A stretch of 64,000 nucleotides of DNA from Rhizophagus irregularis (GCF_026210795.1 NC_089459.1:1054001-1118000), one strand, 5' to 3'; counted from the first letter of the stretch, positions 10,665 to 23,098 are shown. Made by a program: numbers and translations. Notes: a model not told the origin generated them from the letters alone.

Positions 10665-13600
10665 ATGGATTATTTAAAATCTATTTCAAGAGTTGTACTA
10701 GGCAAAGATATACCTTCTTTCCCTTATAATATTGGAGAAAAAGTTGATTCGTTTGAAGGTGCTTCAATATGGTCTTTACATAATGGAACTAAAAAGGTAA
10801 ATCCCGAATATGTCTTTATATGTGTGAATATAATTATATAAGCGCGTAATTAAAATAATTAAAAATTTCATTTTATCGAATTTAGGAAGATGGAACTTCT
10901 GTATCCGTTTTCACCTTTGACTGTAATAAACAGAGAGATAGATTACCCTTAGCAAAAAATGCATTCAAAAAATTTCGCACAATACGACATCCAGATTTAT
11001 TGAAATATCTCGATGGTGTAGAGGTAAGAATTTAATATTTAAAGTTATTAAACAGACAATTTGAATTATATTAAATCATTTATCTTTAATCTTTTTAAAG
11101 ACAGAAACTTATATTTATATCGTAACAGAGTACGTTTCACCTTTAAAGGATCAATTAAAATTACACGAAGATAATAATTTAAAATTATGGGGATTATATA
11201 AAGTTGGGGTAAGCAATTGATACTATTTGGAATTAGCGAATTAAAATTTTTTTTTTTTATTCTGAATCCATTATTTCGTAGAGTGCGTTGAAATTTTTGA
11301 ATAATGATTGTTCAATAATTCACGGTAATGTTCGCATTTCATCAATATTTACAAATAAAGCTGGTGAATGGAAATTAGCCGGATTTGAACTTTTGAGTTC
11401 TATTAAGGAAGAAAATCCAGTGATTTACGTGAGTGATTTATTTATAATTATGGTTATATATGTTACTCATTGATTTATTTTATTTTATTTTTCTTTATTA
11501 GACATATGGTGGTTTAGTTGTCGAATCAGCTAAATATGCATCACCAGAAGTTTCAAAGAATTCATGGAATGTATTGAAAGAGTAAGACTTATATTTCAAG
11601 TTCTTACGTTCTTCTTTAAATGATTATATCAATTAACATTTTTTTAATAATAATTCAGTCAAGAAGTTTGGGTAACAGATTCATGGAATTATGGAACTTT
11701 GATATATGAAGTTTATAATGGTGAATTTACATCAGCTAAACAACTAGATAATGTTGAGTCGATTCCGCAGGTTTAAAGATGATTTTTGGTTATAGTTATA
11801 GTTTATTTGCCTTTTTTTCAATAAAATTTAATTAATTATTTTATTTTATTTTAGGCTATATGCGACCAATATAGACAGTTAGTTTCTACTAATCCTAAAT
11901 TAAGACTTAGTGCATCTTCTTTCATTGAAGATGGGCTGAAACCTGGTGGATTTTTCCAAAATGATTTAGTTCAAGTTAATTTGTTTTTAGAGAATATGAA
12001 TATAAAAGAAGCTAAAGAGAAAGAAATTTTTTTTAAGTATGCCTGTGATTTTATTGAAATATGGTTTCATCTTAAAAATAATAATCTAATTAATTACTAT
12101 TATTATTTTAATAGAAAACTTAATAACTGCATTGGCAATTTTCCAGAGGAGATCTGTAAATACAAAATATTACCGGAACTTATTAATGCTTTAGAGTATG
12201 GGTCAGGTAATTATTGAAAAAAAATTAGAAATTAGTTTATCATCATATAAATTCTTAATTGATCAGAAACAAATAAATATACACATATATGTATAGGAGG
12301 CGCAAAGGTATTACCACCTATAATAAAAATAGGCAATTCCCTTAGTAGTACAGAATATGAACAAATAATAGTGGCGGCAATTGTAAAAACATTTGCTGTA
12401 CCTGATAGAACTATTAGGTTGAGCTTGTTAGAAAATTTGGGATCTTTTATTGATAAATTGAGTGATAAGATTGTTAATGATCAAATATTTCAACATGTGG
12501 TAAGTACGATATAGTCTATATAAGTATTCTTTCTGAAAAATAAATAAATAAATAAATAAAATAAATTTTTTTACTTTTATAGGTAACCGGATTTACAGAC
12601 ACCGCTCCTATTATAAGAGAAAATACTGTCAAATCCATACTTTTACTTGCTCCGAAAGTATGTAAAAATTTAATCATGTTAACGAGAATTTGTATGTTCC
12701 TTTGCTAATGTTATATATTCAAATATATAGCTATCTGATCGTACTCTAAATAATGAATTATTGAAATATATTGCCAAGTTGCAGATGGATGATGAACCCG
12801 GAATAAGGACAAATACTACAATTTGTCTTGGAAAAATAAGCAAACATTTAAATGATAGTGTAATTAATTATATTACTTTATAAAACAAAAGATTAATAAA
12901 TGTTAAGATGTTTTGATTTAATACAATTTAGACGAAGAAAAGAGTGCTTGCGTCTGCTTTTTCTAGATCATTGAGAGACCCATTTCCACATGCTAGAGTT
13001 GCAGGGTTAATGGCTTTTTCCGGTAAATTTTCAATCTTCTTTGTTTGATTGCACTTATTTTAAATTTAATTTAACTCTAATTTTAATTTACAGCGACTTC
13101 AGATTATTACGATGCTACTGAATGTGCAACCAAGATATTACCTTGTGTATCATTAGTAATGATAGATAAAGAAAAGTAAATTATTATTATAATCTTCGGT
13201 CATTATGTTATTTTTGATTTACTTACTTGAATATTTAATATATTAATCAGATCTGTTCGAATACAAGCTTTCAAAACCGCTGATACATTTATTAAACGAT
13301 TAGAAAAGTTGGTCGAATCAATGGTGAATGATTGGGATATTTTTGCAATTACATTAAAAGATTTCATATATTTATAAATAAATATTTGATATTTATAGCC
13401 CGATACCGCAATACCAGATCCAAATTCTACTGAAAATTCATCATCGTTAGGTGTTGCAAGTAATGTCGCCGGAGCTGCAGCTAGTGTTGCAGAAAGTTGG
13501 GCAGGATGGGCGGTTACATCTATAACAAAGAAGGTAATTTAATCATTTTGAAGAATCATTCTTTTTTTTGCAAAAAATGTCATCTATTTTTGTTTTGAAA

Positions 13601-14431
13601 AGATTGCTGGATCTGGAGTCGAAGGTGAAATAACTGCACAATCATCAATTAATCCACCTACACCCGTGAATACACCATCTACACCAACAAAAGAAAAGAT
13701 GGGAAGTGGTTACTTATCATCAAATTTAAGTACTAAAAATGCTTTAGATCAAAATGGATTCGAAATTTCAGACGGGTGGGAGAATGAAGATGATTTGATT
13801 ACTGTGGAAAATTCGACCAAAAAAATCAATAACGATGAGGGTAATAAATAATTTATTGTAATTACTCAACCATATATGATTTATTTATTTATATTCTTTT
13901 ATTTATAGGATTACAATCTTCATCTTTACGAACTTCTACCAGCATTGGAAATAAATTTAGTATTAATGCTGCATCAACTTCAATGAAGTTAGGTGGAACA
14001 AAATGTGAGTTTAATATACTTTGTATTATTAATTGTTTCATATATAGAGAACTATATCATATAAATTTATCTTAATAGCCCATCCAACAGATGGATGGGA
14101 TTTAGACGATTCAGGCTGGGATAGTGGTAATGGATGGGATGATAATTGGAATGGTTCAAAACCATCATCCACCTCGTCAAGTAAATCATCGAATTCCATA
14201 CAGCAGACTACAATTACTTCTAATGTATTATCAAAAGAAGAAAAGATGGCTGAACTTAATAGAAAAAGAGAAGAAAGAAAACAGGTAAATTAAATTTATA
14301 TTTTACTATCTCTTTATAAATAATAATCCCAATGAACCTTTTTTTAAAACTTTATTTTAAAAACACAGAGAATGGCCGAATTAAGGGAACAAAAGAAAAA
14401 GAATAATTTACTCGGTGCCAAGAAAATATAA
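10665..14431 (+). CDS. SCYL1: SCYL1/Cex1-like pseudokinase with HEAT repeats
   Basis: Nineteen exons: 10665-10796, 10886-11023, 11101-11208, 11282-11428, 11502-11581, 11659-11770, 11855-12036, 12115-12206, 12297-12499, 12583-12657, 12731-12859, 12932-13022, 13094-13175, 13251-13323, 13399-13533, 13603-13840, 13909-14004, 14079-14284 and 14369-14431. Total 2382 nt, 793 aa. The N-terminus is a kinase fold with lost catalytic residues: I-I-H-G-N replaces the HRD loop and A-G-F-E replaces DFG. HEAT repeats follow, with the family hallmark G-I-R-T-N-T-T-I-C-L-G-K-I. The tail has tryptophan-acidic motifs (G-W-D-L-D-D, G-W-D-D-N-W), a charged coiled coil and a basic end A-K-K-I. Relatives work at the Golgi/COPI system and in nuclear tRNA export. 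An inferred role is COPI-linked trafficking or tRNA delivery. Intron 7 (12037-12114) is 78 nt, a multiple of three, with no in-frame stop. Confidence 0.92.
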
Positions 14432-15150
14432 ATAATTTTAATTTATTATGAAATTTATTTTTTTAGAAAAATTAATTATTAGATTTTTAAGAATTTATTT
14501 TATAATCATTTCTAATATATAATTTAGTTCGCAAATTACAAAAATTTCTCATAATATGAATGATTGTTAAAAATATTTTGTAGAAATTCTTTAACCAATA
14601 CGTTTAAAATAATTTTATTCTGAGCTACCCTTTTAATAGTAAGAAAAGTACCAAACAACCAGCATCATGAATCATAAAATCTTTGTTAGATGCATATATT
14701 TCTTAAATTAAAATATTTTACATCTAGATTATATTTATTTACTTATAATACCCTATAACTAACTATCTTATTAAAAATAAACAAGATTTTTCAATTTATA
14801 CAATTACTTTAGTTTGAAACTGATAATTTATTTCGAAATTCTGATGTTTATAGAAGGAGATGGGAGAATCTTGTAGTTAGAAATATTAGTGATAGAAACA
14901 AATTAGCTATAGAAATTTTTCAGAAATGAGAGTAAAGAATAATATGGCCTAGGATCCGCGTACTCCCTCCCTTGAAAGCATGTCATATAATTCTCGTATA
15001 TGTAACGCATTTGAATCGGAAAAACAAAAATTTCTTGTAACAATAAAAATCATGAAATCATTAAAGCAATGTTGTAGAAAAAGTAAAGATTGCCACTGCA
15101 TGGACAGTTAGACCGGAAAAAATCCTTTAGTGAAGTCAAAACCTCACGTA
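14432..15150. other. Intergenic, AT-rich then GC-richer
   Basis: I see no gene. The first 500 bp is AT-rich 3' flank of the SCYL1-like gene. Composition shifts toward higher GC near 14950, where the repeat-bearing upstream region of the next gene begins. Confidence 0.45.
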
Positions 15151-15162
15151 GGCCATAACTGC

Positions 15163-15454
15163 GTCAGAATGTGCAAGCAAGAACGAGGGTTTAGGCCGGT
15201 GATTGACATTCCTTATCACGCAAAATGCTGCTCATCTTAAGATGAAAGGGTGACCAGTTCTGTATTCAGCATGGGCACTTACCGTGTAAGCCGTAAGCCA
15301 GAGTGTGCAAGCAAGAACGGGTGTTTAGACCGGAGATTGACACTTTGAATCACAGCTGAGAGTTTATATACATACCTAAGTGTCACTGCCGTGAATCAGA
15401 GTGTGCAAGCAAGAACGGGTGTTTAGGCCGGTGATTGACACTTTGAACCACAGC
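15163..15454 (+). repeat. Three copies of a ~50-bp spaced repeat
   Basis: Copies begin near 15163, 15299 and 15395. Each contains GTGCAAGCAAGAACG, then TTTAG(G/A)CCGG and GATTGACA. Copies two and three are nearly identical (AGAGTGTGCAAGCAAGAACG) and both continue into CTTTGAA and CACAGC. Spacing is 136 and 96 bp, so this is a dispersed direct repeat and not a simple satellite. It is much richer in GC than the surroundings and lies 250-540 bp upstream of the nuclease-like gene start. It could be a promoter module or part of a mobile unit that includes the gene. Confidence 0.85.
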
Positions 15455-15703
15455 ATGATGCAGCCTGCATTGCGCAGGAGGGTTGGCCAAACCCAATATC
15501 TGCACGGTTTGGAGAAACCTCTATTATAATCACTATTCAAGACCAGATCGGATTTATCATAAATTTGCACCCTTAGATAATTGGCTGCTGATGCGGTCAG
15601 CCGTGAGCCATTTATCATTTACTATATCTAGGTTATTAATTTCATAATAAACAACACGTCTGGGGTTTGATAAGTGCTTTGATACTTTGATCAGTATGAT
15701 GTT

Positions 15704-17984
15704 ATGAACGCTTACGACTATCGCGCTCCTTTAGATTCTAACGTATCCCTTTACTTCAAGACCTTTCCCCTTAGTGTTTGGTCTCACAAGCACTTCATTC
15801 AGAACACAGACATCTTAGACTTTGAGCAAGCAACGCGACTCTGGTATGAAAACCTCACTACCATAAGACGTCTTCCTGATTCTTTGGTTAGCAAAAAGCT
15901 ATTTGATGTGATCACCAAAAGAAAAATGGGTGACGCGTTTACTATTAACGAAAAGAAGCGCAAGCATGCTGAGGACGAAGTGCATACTAGTTCTGTAGGT
16001 TTCTCTTGCATATGCTTTCAATATCCGAAAGGAAACATTGCTTTACTGATCGTTTTTGTTTGCCCTTTTAGGTCACGACATCTGCTGAACTTCTGAAAGA
16101 TACCTTTGAACACCACAGAAAACATACAAAACAAAAACTAGACGCACCTACGACCCCATCAAACGTGGCCCCAACAGTTACTTCTGTTGTAAATAGACCC
16201 AAATCACCCAATGAAGTTTTAATTCCGGTATGTACATATACATTTAGTCTGTACTGTGCACTTTGCAGGTATTCGGGTTCGGGATATGAGAACTATGAAA
16301 TCACATCGCATCTAATTCTCTGCGGGTTTTTAACGAAATCTAAAGGCTGACGGTAATGACGAACCAGGAACGAAAAATATTGAATTTGATCAGTATATAG
16401 ATGACGAAAATTTTATTCAAGAGAAACTTTTGTTGAATGATTCGTATATACCTGAGGCTAACGTTGATGATACTCCTGTAAGTTTTCTTTTTCTTTTCTA
16501 TCAATTGATCTTCACTAATAAATTGTATTCACCTTAACAGTATATGTTTCAAGGGAAAAATATTTCCACATTATTAACTTCGTATCAGTCTGAAGCATCA
16601 CGAATAGGACAAACATCGGGTTTGTCAATTGTGACAAATTATCACGAAATTTTGTAAGCTTGAACTTGGAAACTCGTCTCTTTATGTAGATTATCAGCCA
16701 CTAACAAATATTTATTGAAAACATTAGGAGTTTGTCCAATATTCTATTACTACAATCCGATAAATTTTCAGAGTTACAAGTCAAAAAATTCTCCAGGAAT
16801 ACTCTGACAAGTTTGCGGAAAAACATGTGTGATATACACATGATGAAAGCCAAGGTTACGTCAACTGTAAAGTCTATATTTCGGGAGTATGTAGAGGTAT
16901 TGTATATTTGTATTAATGCAATGCTTTACCGTTCATCATAAATTTTTTACTGGATTTACTATGTTAGATCGCGATTGATGAGGATCTTGGGTTAGAAAAA
17001 GCAGAAAAGGCTGTAAGAGAATCGTTTACAAAAACTTTTCCTAGTACCACGGATCAGAATATGTTTGATATAATACAATTTATTTTTCTACAACTGTAAG
17101 TTTAAATCATGATATTTTTTCTTAACCGTTTACTGTACTTTTGTAATGCTTCTTATTTTGTTTTAGAACAAAAAACATTCCTATCAAGCCGTTAGATGAC
17201 CTTCTTAGTGAAGGAACTTTGACGGTCAACATTATCAGCCCTGTTTTACGTTCGTTCTTTCATGATTCCACGTTTCATCCAACTATATGGCCGAATACTG
17301 CAAGCATGAGCGCTAAAGCCCGTAAGCTTGCTAATTTAGATCCGTCACGTGCAAAACAACCGGATATGGTTGGCAATATTACAAATAACAATAAATCTGT
17401 GTTTGAGGTGATGTATGGCGAAATTACTGGTGAAGGAAAGAACAACAATATTAGAAAAAATACCCTCGATCTCATAAGAATAGGTGTCTTTATGAAAGAT
17501 GCACTAGACGATATTATTAAGAAAACGGGAAGATGTTGTGTAATCTTTGGATGGCAAACAATTGGTAAGTGTCTGCCAAATTACTATATGCTAAATTGTG
17601 TTTATTCAGTATGTATAATATTTATATAATATGTTAGTAACAGCATGGACAGGCTACATGATGGTTCTGACTGCTCCGGGGATTTATATCATGTTTGAGG
17701 TTGGACAAGCTGAGCTTCCTAGGTCCTTTCGAACTTGTGGGCAGTTTATTGATTGTATTGATAGTTTGTTTATGTTCGCGGTATGCATAATTTTTTTTTC
17801 CTGGTTTAATTTATTTTTAAAACTAACAAACAATATTTATTAAAAATTAAAGGAAAAATATAAACATGAAATACGAAAGATTTACAGTTATATCAATCAA
17901 GAAAAAGAAGATAGTGCAAAACTTGTTAGTTGGTGCCGATCCACACTCGGAACACCACAGTTTCGGAAATTAATTGATAAATGA
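15704..17984 (+). CDS. Nuclease-like protein of an expanded fungal family (uncharacterised)
   Basis: Nine exons: 15704-15994, 16072-16227, 16346-16477, 16541-16653, 16728-16896, 16968-17095, 17167-17564, 17638-17780 and 17853-17984. Total 1662 nt, 553 aa. The N-terminal half is charged and probably partly disordered, with a K-K-R-K basic patch that could be a nuclear signal. The C-terminal half (from about residue 320) is ordered. It contains K-Q-P-D-M-V-G, then 17 residues on V-M-Y-G-E-I-T-G-E-G-K, then an amphipathic helix and a strand F-G-W-Q-T-I-G. The order P-D, then E-x-T with a nearby lysine, then helix resembles PD-(D/E)XK-type nuclease folds. That reading is inferred from pattern only. 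Similar proteins occur in many copies in Glomeromycotina and Mucoromycota with no known role. GC content is visibly higher than in neighbouring genes, which fits an origin in a mobile or recently expanded family. Confidence 0.8.
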
Positions 17985-20160
17985 ATTATATTAGGTCTTC
18001 TCTTTCTATTCTTATATAAAAAAGTTTTCACACATATCGTACCTTTTCATAAATAAATCTTTTTCTGCAATAGCTATTTCAAAATTACATAATGATTCTG
18101 ATCTCCATATATTCCATAAAATCCTATTGCATACACAATTTCTATTCAACATCATGTAATTTACCACAGTGCGAAACCTCTATAATAGGAACCTTGCTAT
18201 CGTAAAAATGGAATATACTTGTAATTGATATCCTCAATTTTGTTCGTATAAACTACAACTGTAATATTAAGATTTAAGAAACAGTGTTGTATGTAATAGG
18301 TTGCAAATTTATATATTATATATAATATAATTTTACATATTTTTATAATAAAATTATAATTTTATATAATTAAAATCAAAATTAAAAATTATTATTATAT
18401 AGTTTAATCAATAATAAAACTGAAACTAGTTAGTGATGAAACTGAAATTTTTGGTAAAAAAAATTTAGGCAGATATCATTAAATTATAGTAATATATATA
18501 AAAAATGGTATAAATCTTATTGCTATATTACCTAATATAATTTATAATGAAATATTAATGACATATTATGAATTCTGATTGGCTTATATTGACATATTGT
18601 ATTATATAATAATTATATAATTTACAAAATTGAGAAAAATTTTTTTTTATAAAAATTGATTTCTTTTACAAATATAATATATTAGTTTATAAGTCATTAA
18701 AGTTGTAAAAATAAATAAAAAAAAAGATGAATAAAAAAAAGAGGGGTAAAGAAGAAAACTAAAATATTTAAATTAAAAACAATATAAATTTAGATTTTTA
18801 CTTCAAATCACCGGGGTGATTATCACCATTGGCCGGAATTATCAATTTTTACCGGCACTATATTTTTTTAATGCTGGTCGATCGTTGTAATTTCAGTCAC
18901 CAGTGATCATCACCTCCAGTGATGGTTAGAAAAATTCATAAATTTAAACTAAAAAAAATATTTTAACACTTTATTAGCATTTATAAATCAGATATCTATA
19001 GACTATGACTTATACAGCATAGCAGATATCTTTAATTCCTTATATCACCTTACCAATTATTTATTGATCATATATTTATATTTTATTAAAAAACTAATTT
19101 TTGAAAAAAATATGACAAAATAAATAACTAAACAAAATGGAATCCAAGTTAGGATTATATAGCTTTAAATTATATGATGATTTGCATGATTTTTTAATTT
19201 TTATATTATAGATTATTTATATATGATTATTTGGAATCATCAACTTAAAATTAATGGCAAAAGCTGAATATTTATAGCAAAAACTTAAAACTTTGCAAAA
19301 TTACTTCTTATATTATATATAATTTATAATAAAAATAATGCAATAATATAACTTATAATACAGAAGTTTTATCAATAAAGAATTTAGTAAATAATATTAT
19401 AAATTTAATAAATAAATATCATGAACTAGAATTTGAATCTATGTATCTATTTATTTATGGATATGTATCTATGATAAAAATTCAATATCTGTAATTTATA
19501 TAAAAATCAAGTTCAAAATTTTAGATACAGATAATTTTAAAAAAATTGAATGGATAATCTATATATCTAAGTTATCCATATTATTTATAAATAACTCAGA
19601 TTATACAGATAATATGAATAATACAAATAATAATTTTAGATAATATAAATTATTTAAAAAAAAAACATCAAATTTTATATATTAATAAATTAAATAATTA
19701 CCAATATTTTTTGCATTTTCTCATCTTATTAATATTTTAATATCTAAAATTTTGTTTCTAAAATCTAAACTTTTAAACTAAATCAGGATATTACAATAAT
19801 TCTGATTTTTAAAGAAAGGTATTTTTTATATGTACAACTTTTTTTAAATAAATAAAGCATTGGCTTTTAAGTTTATTAATAAAATTTATATATAATTTTA
19901 AAAATTGTTTTATAAGATTATCTGTAAATATAAGGATTATCTATATACTATCCATATAAAATTATTTATCTATAGATACTATTTAAAATAACAAAATAAA
20001 TATCTATAATCCATAATCTGTATGGATACATAAATCTAAACTCTATCATAAACTTTAAATGATTCAATACTACAAAATTTAATTATTTAATACCATAAAA
20101 TTAAATAAATATCACAAAGCTTAAGTTACAAAATTAAATTAATGTTATAAATGCTAAGCA
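17985..20160. other. AT-rich intergenic, no gene seen
   Basis: Long AT-rich tract. A patch at 18810-18925 has several TCACC/GGTGA motifs in both orientations (short inverted repeats), perhaps a decayed element. Degenerate (ATCTAT)-like repeats run from 19430 to 20050. No coding signal. Confidence 0.5.
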
Positions 20161-20695
20161 CAGGTTGAAAAGTGAAAAATCAGGCATCAATCAGTCACCA
20201 ATTGGTCACCAATTAGATACAGTAGCTGATTGGTGACCGATTGGTAACTAATTAGCATTTTCACCAAATATCGTTACCAATCAAGCAGTTTACTAACTTT
20301 TGATCTAGTGATCATCAGAAAAGGATGAAATATAGCTTATTGGAATCATTTCAACAAGACAAATCTAATAGGAATAAAATCATATTTTTAGGATTAATAG
20401 TTAATAAAAAATTAAATAAAATATAAATAATACATTTTTATTTTTATATTTTACTTAATTTCTCATCAAATATTAATCCTAAAAATGTGATTTTACTACC
20501 ATTAGATTCGTCTTATTAAGACGATTCCAATAAACTATTTCATCCTTTTCTGATTACTGGCAAACTGCCTGATTGGTGATGATATTTAGCGAAAATGCTA
20601 ATCAGTTATCAATCAGTCACCAATCAGCTACCTGATTGGTGACCGATTGGTGACTGATTGAATGATTGATGCCTGACTTTTCACTTTTCAACCTG
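20161..20695. repeat. 535-bp palindromic (foldback) repeat element
   Basis: It starts CAGGTTGAAAAGTGAAAAAT and ends with the inverse, TTTTCACTTTTCAACCTG. The arms (about 20161-20400 and 20465-20695) are inverted copies along most of their length. They include repeated TGATTGGTGACCGATTGG motifs and an inner block with GGATGAAATA and TAGATTCGTCTT. No reading frame lies inside, so this is a non-autonomous foldback element. Target-site duplication could not be seen clearly. Confidence 0.85.
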
Positions 20696-21930
20696 TAAAG
20701 GTTGCTAGGCAAAACTAGGTAATTTAGCAAACTGTTAAAATGTTGAAAGAGTTAAACTTAATGAAACTATATTAAAATATTAATAAAAAATTAGCGAAAC
20801 TTAATGAAAGATAATACCTATAGTAAATCATATTAAATATCAAAATAATATAAAAAAATTGGTAAAACTGAAGTTTAGACATTTAGCTAAATTCAAAACT
20901 AATTTAGGCAGGGCACTTTAATAAATGCATAAAATTTAATAAATATACACTACTAATTATTTTTTTGCTTAAATTTAAATTTATCTCAAATTTATATTAA
21001 TTTATATTTATTAAATATAAATTTAAATTTAAAAAAGGTTAAGTTTATTTGTATAATTTAAGCATATATTATTACACAAAATTTATAAATAAATATATAA
21101 TTGTTAAAATTATGATAAAATGAGGATATTTGTTATATTAGCCTATACATAAATTAATATAAAATATTTTGCTGAAAAGCTAAATTATTGCAATTAATTT
21201 GCATATAGTAAAAAAGTTGTCAAAACAATTATATAACAATTTTATAGTAGGTATTTATTAAACTAATAAATAAAAAATATACCATATTTTATAATTAGTA
21301 AATACTCTTTGAAATAAGTATTCCTAACCAGAATTATGATAATTTTAGCTAAAATTATAAGAAACTTGACCAGCATTAAATGTAAAAAAAAAATACTTAT
21401 ATATTGCAAAATACAGTAATTTTAATTTTAATTCTAATCTGTTATTAGAAATTAATATAAAATATGGTATCTATTACTTTTTTAATATTTATATGAAAAA
21501 AATATAATTAATTTATATAAAATTTTACTAGTTGTAATACTAATAAATTATTATTAAAAAAAATTCTTTCTATTACAGTTTATATCCATAAATTTCATAA
21601 TATTAAAATTTTATTTTTTGATTTTTTTTTTATAAAAAACTTTTGTTTTTTAATTTCATACTTTAAGTTATTTAGTTAAAAACTTTTGTTTTATTTCTAG
21701 AATTAGTTTTTATTTTTTTATTTTCTAAACTATATTTTTAAAGAAAAATGGCCTAATATATATATTGCTGTTGATCATAAAAGAAATATGAACTTATTTA
21801 ATAACTATCTTAATATTTCAGTGATGGAAAATGATCAGGTCATTTTATTTTTTTTAAATAATATAAGTTACTATATATATAGCCTATAGTCATTGATCAT
21901 TACAGTTATATTAAAAATAATCAAATAACG

Positions 21931-22122
21931 TAAGGGAGCTTACACATATTATGTAATTATTATAGGGGGGGAGGGGGGTAGTTAAAATTTTACGTTACAC
22001 TTATTTAAATCATATGATTTATAAATATTATAATTTGATTGGTTATGAAATCTAACGAGGGGGGGGGGGGGGGTAAGGTTTATAAGAAAATGAATATTAC
22101 GTGATATGTGTAACTCCCCTAA
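21931..22122. mobile_element. PIF/Harbinger-like MITE, copy 1 (TAA target site)
   Basis: Terminal inverted repeats GGGAGCTTACACATATTATG and (inverse) GATATGTGTAACTCCC enclose about 186 bp, flanked by TAA on both sides. A 3-bp TWA duplication is typical of PIF/Harbinger. It contains two poly-G runs (near 21966 and 22061). The inside matches the element at 38801-38979 in reverse orientation. Confidence 0.8.
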
Positions 22123-22129
22123 CTATTAT

Positions 22130-22230
22130 AAGGATTAGAACCAGTTAAGGTTAACCAGTTAATTAACCAGTTAAAGTAGTTAACCAGTTAGAATAATCTA
22201 AAAAATGGTTAATTGGTTAATTTAACTGGT
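22130..22230. repeat. Degenerate TTAACCAGT/ACTGGTTAA repeats
   Basis: Several copies of TTAACCAGTTA in both orientations within 100 bp, able to form small hairpins. A related stretch (ACTGGTTAAA) occurs near 24180-24225. Simple repeat with no known role. Confidence 0.6.
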
Positions 22231-22295
22231 TAAATATAAAGATTATTATATCAGATGATTTTTTAATTCAGAATCTCCAATATTCCTATATTGGC

Positions 22296-22463
22296 TAAGG
22301 GTGTTATCAGATATTATCTAATATTTTAGGGTAAATAAAGATCTTAGGTTACATACAAATATACAATACTATATAAGAAATTATATATAACATATCTTAC
22401 CTAGGAGAGGAAGGTAAGCTATTATATTAAAGTGATATTAGATAATATCTAATAGTGCCCTAA
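22296..22463. mobile_element. PIF/Harbinger-like MITE of a second family (TAA target site)
   Basis: TIRs GGGTGTTATCAGATATTATC and the inverse ending GATAATATCTAATAGTGCCC enclose about 162 bp flanked by TAA on both sides. It lies 170 bp from the previous MITE. No coding capacity. Confidence 0.78.
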
Positions 22464-22680
22464 TAGCTAGCTAAAAAATAAACTGATTGAAACTTTTTTA
22501 TTGCTTAATTTTTACAAAATTTTTTTTTTTTATTTTTTATATAACATAGATGTTATTGACTATAGAGACATATAAGAATCTCAATCTGAGTTATCAAGAC
22601 AACAATCTTTTTTTTATTAAAAGAAATTCAAAGTATTTAAGTTGCTAGCACTAATACCGTTGTAAGTCCGGAGCAATAAG

Positions 22681-23098
22681 TCATTTCGTCACCCAAAAGC
22701 TGCCTAAAATCTGCAACTAAAGAAACAAACAAAATATTAGCAGACGTTACATTTTGTTAAAAATAAAAAAAAAAGATAAAGAAAAAATATTTAAACACAT
22801 ACCGTAATGCATCTAGGGAGAACCAGATTTCCAACCTTACCAAAATTCATGTTCATAGATATTTGAAGAAACTGTCTAAAAAAAAGTAATAAAACGAAAT
22901 GTTACTAGTAAAAGTTTTGTTATTTTGTTAAAACAAATAACAAAGTAAAAAAAATATCTTACCTAAATCTAACGCGTCCAGATGACTCTAAAAAAAGTGA
23001 AGATGAAATATTAGCAAATATTTCGCTAAAAGAATTGATTTAAGTAAAAAGAATACTTCACTTACTAAAATATACGTCCAAGAGACTCAAAGAATCAC
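22681..23098 (-). CDS. Possible 3' end of an unrecognised multi-exon gene
   Basis: Four short exons stay open in one frame with consensus splice sites: 23098-23066, 22987-22963, 22875-22803 and 22716-22681 (stop at 22681). The joined reading includes S-S-G-R-V-R-F-R-Q-F-L-Q-I and N-F-G-K-V-G-N-L-V-L-P-R-C. Further upstream candidate exons with good splice sites (for example 23382-23346) exist, but I could not build a continuous 5' part. The stretch at 23130-23260 has stops in all frames. It could be a real gene with tiny exons, a spliced non-coding RNA, or a decayed gene copy. I do not recognise the product. Confidence 0.35.

Noticed and set aside
15376-15618. 80-codon minus-strand frame over the 50-bp repeats
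   Set aside because: It spans the third repeat copy and no splice context or homology supports it. Treated as chance in a GC-richer patch.
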